Source of the DNA: Verrucomicrobiota bacterium
GTDB taxonomy: Bacteria; Verrucomicrobiota; Verrucomicrobiia; JADLBR01
NCBI GenBank assembly: GCA_029560585.1
Contig: JAKQKQ010000005.1
Coordinates: 1-64,000 of the forward strand
DNA: 64,000 nucleotides
Direction of reading: 5' to 3'
The notes beneath the pieces were generated by a model. The model ran no database searches and was not told where the DNA came from. It was given only the letters and a program-made list of their open reading frames with translations. Positions 52,699-60,159 of this stretch are shown one piece after another. A program made the translations under genes and the position numbers. Position 1 is the stretch's first letter; each line of letters starts with the position of its first letter.

Positions 52699-53043
52699 AT
52701 GAGCAACACACCGATCGGATACGAGATAAGCGCCGAGACCATCATCGCGGAGGCCCGGCGCCAGGAGGCGGAGAGGGCGAGGGCGTCAGTCATCGCCGCC
52801 GGCATACAGACCTGCGGGCGGTTCAGCTACGACCCCGCGACAGGCGCGGTCACCGGGACCGCCGAGTACATGGGGAGCGAGAGCTACGCCCGCCGCATGG
52901 CCGCGATCACGGAGGGCCGGGACACGGTCACGAGCTTCGGGTACTGCCAGCACGGCGACGTCATCAAGGCGGTGCTGGTGAGCCTGCAGACCGATTACGC
53001 CGCGTGGAAGTGCATGCGCGATTTCGAACGGAGGCTCGGATGA
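52699..53043 (+). CDS. Small hypothetical protein, first gene of a coupled operon
   Basis: The 114-residue product (MSNTPIGYEISAETII...) is helical at the start and contains a FSYDPATGAVTGTAEYMGSE segment and a WKCMRDFERRLG end. No family is recognised. Its stop overlaps the start of the next gene (ATGA), the first of the tight overlaps that run to 54.5 kb. Confidence 0.65.
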   Translation: MSNTPIGYEISAETIIAEARRQEAERARASVIAAGIQTCGRFSYDPATGAVTGTAEYMGSESYARRMAAITEGRDTVTSFGYCQHGDVIKAVLVSLQTDYAAWKCMRDFERRLG

Positions 53044-53186
53044 GGACCCCGCACGAATGCCCGGAGTACGACGAGGTCATCGCCGACGAGATCGCAGCGC
53101 GCCGCGCGTGCCGCCGCATCGAGAGACAGTTTCCCCGCCCGAACCGCTGGCGTCCGGGCCGGTCCCACCATCATCCGCCAGCATAA
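53040..53186 (+). CDS. Very small hypothetical protein
   Basis: The 48-residue product (MRTPHECPEYDEVIADEIAA...) ends in an Arg/His-rich tail (RPGRSHHHPPA). The start overlaps the previous stop by four bases. I see no domain. It is translated by coupling, which supports it as a real gene. Confidence 0.55.
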   Translation: MRTPHECPEYDEVIADEIAARRACRRIERQFPRPNRWRPGRSHHHPPA

Positions 53187-53201
53187 GAATCGGAGACACA
53201 C

Positions 53202-53378
53202 ATGCCTGAGAACACCACCACCACCCTGAGCTTCAAGCGGCTCAGGGAGACCAAGAACACCGTCCGCTTCGAGGAAGACGCCCCGCCCGGCAAGCCGCCG
53301 GTCATCGGGACGATCTACATCCAGAAGTGGTTCATAGGCGACGCGGAGAACGCCACCCTCACCCTGAATGCGAAGTAG
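53202..53378 (+). CDS. Small conserved-type hypothetical protein
   Basis: The 58-residue product (MPENTTTTLSFKRLRE...) contains TKNTVRFEEDAPPGKPPVIG and a YIQKWF strand, and closes LTLNAK. GGAG ten bases upstream supports the start. The pattern GKPPVIGTIYIQK occurs in short proteins of mobile elements of PVC and cyanobacteria as far as I recall; the role is unknown. It lies five bases before the next gene. Confidence 0.7.
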   Translation: MPENTTTTLSFKRLRETKNTVRFEEDAPPGKPPVIGTIYIQKWFIGDAENATLTLNAK

Positions 53379-53382
53379 TCGC

Positions 53383-53823
53383 ATGGATAAGCTCTACTAC
53401 ATCGTCTGCGAGGAGAAGGGCGCGACCCTCTTTGAGGGCAAGTTCCAGGGCCGCACCCGCGGGGCGGCGATCAAGTTCCTGAAAGCCCAGATCGGTCGGC
53501 AGAGCCTTGCGGGGGTCGTGTTCACGGTTACCGAGATCCCGGTGCCGATCATTCGGGAGATCGTCGGGGCGATCATGAAAGGCGAGCCCATCGCGGCCCC
53601 GACGGCAGTGTCACCGGCCGCGTCCGTACAGCAGCCTGCGCCCGAGGCGAAGGTCGTGCGATTCGACGCCTTCGAGAAGCCCGAGGCCCCCGCCAACGGC
53701 GATGTCCGCTGGGCGGAGATCCGGAGCTTCTATCGCGAGTGTCGCAGCCCGAAGAAGACGGCCGAGCGGTTCTGCGTCTCGGTCAACACGATCAAGGCGC
53801 GGGTGCGGAGGGAGGGCTGGTGA
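53383..53823 (+). CDS. Hypothetical protein with C-terminal helix-turn-helix
   Basis: The 146-residue product has an N-terminal beta-alpha part (MDKLYYIVCEEKGATLFEGK), a linker rich in Ala/Pro (residues 66-95) and a C-terminal helix-turn-helix (SFYRECRSPKKTAERFCVSVNTIKARVRR). It could bind DNA. Its stop overlaps the next gene's GTG start (GTGA). Confidence 0.65.
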   Translation: MDKLYYIVCEEKGATLFEGKFQGRTRGAAIKFLKAQIGRQSLAGVVFTVTEIPVPIIREIVGAIMKGEPIAAPTAVSPAASVQQPAPEAKVVRFDAFEKPEAPANGDVRWAEIRSFYRECRSPKKTAERFCVSVNTIKARVRREGW

Positions 53824-54458
53824 TCGCGGCGGAGGTGTCGCCGCTCAACTGGCGGCCGGGGTCGGTCGAGGATCTGATCGGCCCCGCCCGCCGCGCGGCG
53901 GAGGCGCTCTTGGCCAAGGCTCGGCGGCTGCGGGCCGGGGAGCGGGGCACGATGAAGGTGCTGCTCTACGGCCCGCCCGGAGTGGGCAAGACGACGGTGG
54001 CGGGCATGTTGGCCGCCGAACTGGCGGGGAGCCCGCTGGCGGTGGACGAGGTCAACGGCAGGCTCGTGACGGTCGAGGCGGTGAAGGGCTGGATGGGATC
54101 GCTGGGCCTCGGGAACCTGTTCTCGGACTGGTCGGTGCGGATCATCAATGAGCTGGACCGCTGCACCCGAGACGCCCAGGACCTCCTGCTCTCCTACCTG
54201 GACGGGCTCCCGCACGGCCGCGCGGTGATCGGCACCAGCAACCTGCAACTCGACCTGCTCACCGAGCGTTTCCAGACCCGCTTCCAGGCGATCAGACTCC
54301 TGCCGCCCGACACCGACGAGATCGCGGGGCTCCTGTCCTCGCGGTGGGACATCGATCCGGCCACGGCCGCGAGGATCGCGGTGGGCAGCGGGGGCTGCGT
54401 CCGCGCCGCGCTGGCGGATCTGGAGAGCGCCGTGGATCTCGCGAGGCTGTCTGCATGA
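53820..54458 (+). CDS. Clamp-loader-like AAA+ ATPase
   Basis: The 212-residue product has Walker A GPPGVGKT (51-58), a Walker B position reading INELDR (109-114) in place of DE-x-D, sensor 1 IGTSN and an arginine near FQTRFQAI, followed by a small lid domain. The layout is that of RFC/DnaX/RuvB clamp-loader ATPases, shortened, without the collar domain. The changed Walker B suggests weak hydrolysis. GTG start (53820) by overlap. It sits beside a HAD-like gene. Confidence 0.78.
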   Translation: MIAAEVSPLNWRPGSVEDLIGPARRAAEALLAKARRLRAGERGTMKVLLYGPPGVGKTTVAGMLAAELAGSPLAVDEVNGRLVTVEAVKGWMGSLGLGNLFSDWSVRIINELDRCTRDAQDLLLSYLDGLPHGRAVIGTSNLQLDLLTERFQTRFQAIRLLPPDTDEIAGLLSSRWDIDPATAARIAVGSGGCVRAALADLESAVDLARLSA

Positions 54459-54898
54459 TCATCCTCCTCGACCTCAACTACACGCTGGTGGCCAACTCCC
54501 CCAAACGGGGGATAACCCCGCCGCCGATGGCCGTGCGCCTGCGCACCGAGCGCTACCGCCAGTGGCTAGTCGAACTCGTCCGGCCCCATCCCGTGATCCT
54601 CATCACGGCCCGGCCGAACCGATGGCGGGAGCCCACCCTCGCGAGGATATTCCAGGAGACGGCATGGCAGCCACAGGAGGCGTTCTTCGCGGAACTCGGA
54701 TTCGGAGGACCGCCCGGTATCAAACGGCGCATTCTCATGGCCCACGTATTCCCACGCCACGGTCGCAACGCACATTACCTCGCCATCGAGAGCAACCCGA
54801 GGACCCGGGCCATGTACGCCCGCCTCGGTATCATGGCGGTTCCGATCGGGAATCGACCTTGGACACGGCTTCCGACCCGGCGCGTCCGAGGCGCGTGA
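54455..54898 (+). CDS. HAD-like protein with altered first motif
   Basis: The 147-residue product begins MIILLDLNYTLVANSP: the HAD motif I D-x-D is D-x-N here (Asp6, Asn8). ILITARPNRW resembles motif II, and LAIESNPRTRAMYARLG resembles the motif IV region. With Asn in place of the second Asp it may not be a phosphatase. It overlaps the AAA+ gene by four bases. Confidence 0.7.
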   Translation: MIILLDLNYTLVANSPKRGITPPPMAVRLRTERYRQWLVELVRPHPVILITARPNRWREPTLARIFQETAWQPQEAFFAELGFGGPPGIKRRILMAHVFPRHGRNAHYLAIESNPRTRAMYARLGIMAVPIGNRPWTRLPTRRVRGA

Positions 54899-55060
54899 CT
54901 GCCTGTCGCATTCCTAAGAGGCGCGAATATCTGATGGGGAACGTTGAACCGGAGGCCGTGGCGTGGTACTGGTGATCCGTGATGGGTGGCCGACGGTGGC
55001 CGAACAGCCGCGGCGTCAGGGGCCATCCGGAGACGCGATCATAGAAACGGAGCATCGGAT

Positions 55061-55222
55061 ATGGCAGGCAAAGCACGACGCACGACGCACCGCAGCAGCG
55101 CGGGCAAGAAACTCTACGCGGTCCGGGATGCCAAGGGACGGTTCAAGGACATCCAGACCTACGAGCGCGCCCATCGGGCTGACTTGGCGCGCAAGAGCAA
55201 GGCCGAGCGCAAGAGCAAATAG
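55061..55222 (+). CDS. Small basic hypothetical protein
   Basis: The 53-residue product (MAGKARRTTHRSSAGKKLYA...) contains RDAKGRFKDIQTYERAH and ends in a Lys/Arg/Ser tail. The pattern KLYAVRDAKGRFKDIQTYERA recalls a small conserved protein found in bacterial genomes. GGAG nine bases upstream supports the start. It is probably nucleic-acid-binding because of charge, but that is a guess. Confidence 0.65.
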   Translation: MAGKARRTTHRSSAGKKLYAVRDAKGRFKDIQTYERAHRADLARKSKAERKSK

Positions 55223-55532
55223 TATCTCGCGACCTCGTCCGGTCTCCTGCGACGCCTCTGCCCATGTGGCGTGCGGTGCGCGGTTCGGCCGGGTGTTGCA
55301 TTTTTGCTTTGCTGAGCCTGGGCTTGCCCGCGGCGTTGTCCGTGGCCGATCCCAGCGGGGAGGACCATCCCTTTTTCGTTGCTGGACTCCTACGGCGGGG
55401 CGACCACGATCCGTCCCCGTTGGCGACCGGTCCGGTCGCGCGGCAGGGCCTGATCGGTTTTGTGGGCTCGCGGATTCTGTTAATGATAGAATCTTCTTAC
55501 CGTCGCATGCGCATGGTGCCAGACTCCCGCCG
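55223..55532. other. Gene-free stretch upstream of the MmeI-like gene
   Basis: No convincing gene. A 90-codon frame with a hydrophobic start (55264-55536) exists but lacks a ribosome binding site. The A/T-rich part near 55480-55500 could hold the promoter of the restriction-modification gene. Confidence 0.5.
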
Positions 55533-58463
55533 ATGAGTTCCGGTAAGAAGCCCACGCCCGCCCCCTCGGCAAGGGGCATCGACCCCGACCGCCTGCGCGC
55601 CTTCGCCGAGTGGTGCGCGAAGCACATCGACGGCGACGAGAAGAGCGAGGCGCAAATCTTCCTGGAGCACCTCTTCCAGGCCTTTGGCCACGGCGGCACC
55701 AAGGAGGCCGGGGCGACCCTGGAGGAGCGCGTCATCAAATCCTCGGGCGGCACGTCCTTCGCGGACCTCGTGTGGAAGCCGGTCGTTCTCATCGAGATGA
55801 AAAAACGCGGCGAGAACCTGCAGAAGCACTACCGGCAGGCGTTCGACTATTGGGCGCGCCTGGTGCCCGACCGCCCGCGGTACGTCGTTCTCTGCAACTT
55901 CGACGAGTTCTGGATCTACGACTTCGAGACCGACCTGGACACGCCCAAGGACAAGCTGCCGCTGGCCGACATGCCGGCCCGGTGGGGTCCTCTGGCCTTC
56001 CTCGCCGGGAAAAAGCCCTCCTTCGAGTCCGACCGCGAGGCCGTCACCCGCGATGCCGCCGACAGGCTCGCGAAGCTCTTCTCCCGGCTCGTGCACCGCG
56101 GCGTCGAGCGTCCGCTGGCGCAGCGTTTCATCCTCCAGACCCTCGTGGCCCTCTTCGCCGAGGACATCGGGCTGCTCGAAAAATACTTTGTCGCAGGCCT
56201 CATCAACGACTGCGCCAAGCCCGCCGACAGCTACGACTTGCTCGGCGGGCTCTTCGAGGCGATGAACCAGCCCAAGCCCGCATCCGGCGGGCGGTTCAGC
56301 GAAGTCGCCTACTTCAATGGCGGGCTGTTTGCCCAGCCCGCGCGCATCGAGCTCACCGCCACCGAACTTCTCATCCTCCAAGAGACGGCGAAATCCGACT
56401 GGTCCAAGGTCCAGCCCGAGATCTTCGGCACGCTCTTCCAGCACTCGATGGATGCCGGGGAGCGGCACGCCTTCGGCGCCCACTTCACCCATCCCGCCGA
56501 CATCATGAAGATAGTCGGCCCCACCCTCGTCGATCCGTGGCGCGAGCAGATCGAGGGTGCGAAAACCGTCAAGCGCCTCACCGAGCTTCGCGATCGGCTC
56601 CACGGCTTCCGTGTCCTCGATCCCGCCTGCGGCTCCGGGAACTTCCTCTACATCGCCTATCGCGAACTGAAGCGGGTCGAGGCCCGGATCTACGAGCGCC
56701 TCGCCGAGTTCCCCTCGAAGGCGGAGCCCGGCCAGATGCGTCTCAGCTTCCTGAGCGCGCAGAACTTCTTCGGCATCGACATCCTCCCCTTCGCCGTCGA
56801 GATCGCAAAGGTCACCATGATGGTCGCCCGCAAGCTCGCCATCGACGAACTCCACATCACCGAGCGGGCCCTCCCCCTCGACAACCTCGACGCCAATTTC
56901 AGGGCCGCCGACGCCCTCCTCGCCCCAGACGGTTCCCCCGCCACCTGGCCCAACGCCGATGTCATCATCGGCAATCCGCCGTTCCTCGGCGCGAAACGTC
57001 TCAAACCCGAACACGGGGCCGACTACGTGAACGCCGTCCGGCACGCCTATCCCGACGTCCCTGGCATGGCGGACTACTGCGTGTATTGGTTCCGCAAGGC
57101 CCACGAGCACTTGCCGCCCTGCACCGCCGCGGATCCCGTCGCCGGACGCGCCGGGCTCGTCGGCACCCAGAATGTCCGCAACAACCAGTCCCGCGTCGGG
57201 GGCCTCGACCACATCGCCGCCACCGGCACGATCCTCGAGGCCGTCGAGAACCAGCCCTGGTCCGGCGAGGCCAATGTCCACGTCTCGATCGTCAACTGGG
57301 CCAAGACCCAGGACACCGCACTCCTGCCCAAGAAACGAAAACTCTGGTTCAAGGTCGAGCCCATCGCCTCGCAGAAGATGCTCCGCAAACGCTCCGGCCC
57401 CGCCGCCAAAGACTACGAGCTGGATTGCCGCATCTGTGACGCGATCAATTCGGCGCTTTCGGATCAGGTGGATGTGAGCGGGGTGAAAACCCTGCGGTGC
57501 AACCAGGATCCGCCGTGTGTCTTCAATGGACAGTTTCCCCGCCACAAGGGCTTCGTCTTGACGCCCGCGGATGCCGCGAAGTTGCTCAGCGCCAATAGCC
57601 GAAATCGCTGCGTGGTCCATCCCTTCCTGATCGGCGCAGAGATGCTGACCGATGGCGAACCGCAACGCTGGGTGATCGACTTTCAGAAGATGCCCATCAC
57701 CGAGGCCCAGCGCTATGAAGAACCATTCAGGTGGGTGAAAGAGCGCGTTCTACCGCATGTTGAGGACCTGGCGAATAAGGAGCACAAGAAAACGGGCAAG
57801 GATGCGGGTCAAGACCAGCAATGGATGAAGACGTGGTGGCAGCATTTCCGATGTCGTAAAGAGCTGATCGATACCATCGGTCGGCTGCCGCGCTATCTGG
57901 CCTGCTGCGAAGTCACCAAGCGCCCGATCTTCTGTTTCATCGATCCGGAGATTCGGCCCGATCACACGCTGGAAGCATTCGTGCTCTCCGACGACTACAG
58001 CTTCGGCATCCTACAGTCCTCAGCCCATTGGCTTTGGTTCACGACAATTTGCAGCAAGTTGAAGTCCGACTTCCGATATACACCGAATTCCGTCTTCGAC
58101 ACCTTCCCCTGGCCGCAGGGGCCGTCCGCCAAGCACGTCACCACGGTCGCGGAGGCGGGGAGAGAGGTGCGGCGGATCCGCGCCCAGGCCCTCGACAAAC
58201 TCAAGGGCGGGTTGCGCGCGTTGTACCGCACCCTCGAACTCCCCGGCGCCAACCCGCTCAAGGACGCCCACGCCGCCCTCGACGACGCCACGTTCGGCGC
58301 CTATGGCTTCAACCCCAAGAAAGACCTGCTAGCCCAGATCCTCGATCTGAATCTCGCGGTCGCTGCTCGCATCGAACGGGGCGAGAAAGTCACCGCCCCT
58401 GGCGTGCCAACGGGCCACCCCGATCCGAAATGCCTCATCACCGGCGACTGCATCCGGCCCTGA
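55533..58463 (+). CDS. MmeI-like fused restriction endonuclease-methyltransferase (type IIL)
   Basis: The 976-residue product has an N-terminal PD-(D/E)xK-type domain with Asp78 and Glu88-x-Lys90 (LIEMKKRG). A helical spacer (about 180-330) follows, then an N6-adenine methyltransferase with DPACGSGNF (363-371) and NPPF (481-484). A target-recognition region (about 600-850) and a C-terminal helical part close it. This is the MmeI/type IIL architecture, in which one polypeptide modifies and cuts. No separate restriction gene is needed. The start is at MSSGKKPTPAPSA; Shine-Dalgarno weak. Confidence 0.88.
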   Translation: MSSGKKPTPAPSARGIDPDRLRAFAEWCAKHIDGDEKSEAQIFLEHLFQAFGHGGTKEAGATLEERVIKSSGGTSFADLVWKPVVLIEMKKRGENLQKHYRQAFDYWARLVPDRPRYVVLCNFDEFWIYDFETDLDTPKDKLPLADMPARWGPLAFLAGKKPSFESDREAVTRDAADRLAKLFSRLVHRGVERPLAQRFILQTLVALFAEDIGLLEKYFVAGLINDCAKPADSYDLLGGLFEAMNQPKPASGGRFSEVAYFNGGLFAQPARIELTATELLILQETAKSDWSKVQPEIFGTLFQHSMDAGERHAFGAHFTHPADIMKIVGPTLVDPWREQIEGAKTVKRLTELRDRLHGFRVLDPACGSGNFLYIAYRELKRVEARIYERLAEFPSKAEPGQMRLSFLSAQNFFGIDILPFAVEIAKVTMMVARKLAIDELHITERALPLDNLDANFRAADALLAPDGSPATWPNADVIIGNPPFLGAKRLKPEHGADYVNAVRHAYPDVPGMADYCVYWFRKAHEHLPPCTAADPVAGRAGLVGTQNVRNNQSRVGGLDHIAATGTILEAVENQPWSGEANVHVSIVNWAKTQDTALLPKKRKLWFKVEPIASQKMLRKRSGPAAKDYELDCRICDAINSALSDQVDVSGVKTLRCNQDPPCVFNGQFPRHKGFVLTPADAAKLLSANSRNRCVVHPFLIGAEMLTDGEPQRWVIDFQKMPITEAQRYEEPFRWVKERVLPHVEDLANKEHKKTGKDAGQDQQWMKTWWQHFRCRKELIDTIGRLPRYLACCEVTKRPIFCFIDPEIRPDHTLEAFVLSDDYSFGILQSSAHWLWFTTICSKLKSDFRYTPNSVFDTFPWPQGPSAKHVTTVAEAGREVRRIRAQALDKLKGGLRALYRTLELPGANPLKDAHAALDDATFGAYGFNPKKDLLAQILDLNLAVAARIERGEKVTAPGVPTGHPDPKCLITGDCIRP

Positions 58464-58578
58464 CCCCAGAAGTGAGAGTCAAAATGGCTCTCATCATCGT
58501 TGGATCGGTTACGGGAGTAGCGCGCCTTGTTGTGGCAAGATCTGAAAGAACGGTGAGTTGCGTGAGAGTATCGGATCC

Positions 58579-58914
58579 TCAGGTCGGACGAGCGCCTTGG
58601 TGGGCTCTCTTCTCCATGAGGGCGATTTGCGTCCGAACGGGGTCGATGATGTCGGCGGCTACCATGTCCTCTGGGATGAATGTTCCGTCCGTGAGATTAA
58701 GTCCAAGAACGCCATCGCGTGAGCTAATGTGGTAACCTGGTCGGCATGTGCGCACTCGTTCGAAGAGCGATTTCATGCCGCGACGGAAGCCGAAAGAGTT
58801 GGTGACGCGAAAGACATGCCGCGAGCACGTCTCACGATAAACACATGGTCGCTTGAGCCGACGAGGCCAGACAAGCCAGTAGAGTCGGATTGCTGCGAGC
58901 AGTAGAAATCTCAC
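58579..58914 (-). CDS. YidD-like cysteine-containing protein
   Basis: The 111-residue product starts at a GTG overlapping the upstream stop by four bases. A hydrophobic N-terminal segment (FLLLAAIRLYWLVW) is followed by CVYRETCSRHVFRVTNSFGF...GMKSLFERVRTCRPGY. This resembles the YidD pattern (C-x4-TCS-x-Y, then RC-x-P). YidD aids membrane protein insertion; here it is a divergent version in a mobile-element setting. Overlaps suggest co-translation with the DUF4177-like gene. Confidence 0.68.
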   Translation of the reverse strand: MRFLLLAAIRLYWLVWPRRLKRPCVYRETCSRHVFRVTNSFGFRRGMKSLFERVRTCRPGYHISSRDGVLGLNLTDGTFIPEDMVAADIIDPVRTQIALMEKRAHQGARPT

Positions 58915-59138
58915 GCCCGGAACACCACGAACTCGGTTGTGATCGTTGTTGGTGGTGTGGCGCCAAAACCGAAGCAACCGTTTGAGCCCGCCTTGAACGT
59001 CTGGAGCTGGGAGACGCCGACGTACTCCCATCCGTTCGATGCGTAGCTGGTGATGAGAGCTTCGAGTGATGCGGCTAAATGTCCAGGGTCCTGCATGTTG
59101 CCGATTGCGGCGCTAAAAGGGACGACTTTGTATTGCAT
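58911..59138 (-). CDS. DUF4177-like small protein
   Basis: The 75-residue product (MQYKVVPFSAAIGN...) contains LEALITSYASNGWEYVGVSQLQTF and ends TEFVVFRA, resembling the short DUF4177 pattern. Function unknown. It lies directly upstream of, and overlaps, the YidD-like gene. Confidence 0.6.
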   Translation of the reverse strand: MQYKVVPFSAAIGNMQDPGHLAASLEALITSYASNGWEYVGVSQLQTFKAGSNGCFGFGATPPTTITTEFVVFRA

Positions 59139-59349
59139 AGATGTGGATTAGTCTTTCTTGGTTGGTTATGATTGAAAAGCGGCGCACAAAGAAACCCGCT
59201 GCCCGGAGCAGGTGACAGGTTTATCTCGATGGTTGCGGTGGGTGGAACGCCCAATTGAACGCGGCAGGCACATGCATGTCCTCCGGAAAGAGATTCTACG
59301 GGGGCGAGTGTTGTGCGCAAGGCCATTCTTCTTGCCATTGGATTCCATG

Positions 59350-60159
59350 TCAGGGGCCGCCGCGTTTCTGCATGCCCGTGGTTGGAGACATTGCCGGAAA
59401 TTTCCTAGATGTTCGAAGAAGGTGAATGCCCACGAAGGCCGCGAGTGGATGAATGCGCGCATTCAGGCACATGGGACCGGGTTCCGATGCGAGTTTTTCG
59501 GATGCCCATCGTTCTGGATGCTGGCTCCGAAGGACCGCGTTCTCATAGATTTGCCGAGATCTCGTGAGCACTGCTCCGCCCTCCCCGAGGGTCATGGGCT
59601 TGCCGGGACCAAAGGAAAGGACCTGGACGTCGGCCACGGATCGGACATCCCGTGTTCCAGTGACCCCCGGGATCAGGGCCGAGTCTTCGATGTATAGTAG
59701 GCCGTTCGCGTCGCAGATCTGACGGACTCGTGGTGCATCGTGTCGCGAATGTTCCCAGTCAACGGCGAGAACCGCGCGGGTCTCTTTGGTAATGAGCCGC
59801 TCCACGGATTCTGGACAAAGGGTTCCGCCCGACGCGGGTTTGGCGCGCACGAGACGGCCCCCCGCGAACTCGAATGGGCCGATACTCCCGGGCCAGCAAT
59901 TCGGGGGGCCGATGATCTCGGCATCACGCAAGTCAGCGGCGAGCGCGATAACCAGCAGGGCTGTCGTGGCATTGCAGGTGGCGAGGCAGTACGGGAATCC
60001 GCAGGTTTCCGCCAAGATCTGTTCGAATTCCGCGATTGGACCGCCCCCTCGAAGCTGTTGACCCCGGTACGCGTGCGGATCACCGAGGAAACCGTGGACA
60101 TAGTCCGCGACGGCACGCGCGATGCGGCTGTTAAAAGACAGATCGTCAAACGTTGACAT
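59350..60159 (-). CDS. DegT/DnrJ/EryC1-family PLP aminotransferase, short form
   Basis: The 269-residue product shows the DegT core: LGDPHAYRGQQL, FEQILAETCGFPYCLATCNATTALLVI, PPNCWPGSIGPFEFAGGRLVRA, YIEDSALIPG (Asp159 binding the cofactor nitrogen) and the PLP lysine Lys187 in SFGPGKPMTLGEGG. Family members are usually 360-400 residues with a C-terminal domain, so about 100 residues are missing. It ends QKRGGP and overlaps the AAA+ gene start. Its role in this operon is unknown; nucleotide-sugar amination is the usual one. Confidence 0.75.
   Translation of the reverse strand: MSTFDDLSFNSRIARAVADYVHGFLGDPHAYRGQQLRGGGPIAEFEQILAETCGFPYCLATCNATTALLVIALAADLRDAEIIGPPNCWPGSIGPFEFAGGRLVRAKPASGGTLCPESVERLITKETRAVLAVDWEHSRHDAPRVRQICDANGLLYIEDSALIPGVTGTRDVRSVADVQVLSFGPGKPMTLGEGGAVLTRSRQIYENAVLRSQHPERWASEKLASEPGPMCLNARIHPLAAFVGIHLLRTSRKFPAMSPTTGMQKRGGP

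Noticed and set aside
55264-55536. 90-codon frame with hydrophobic start before the MmeI-like gene
   Set aside because: There is no ribosome binding site, no family, and the N-terminal hydrophobicity is the only support.
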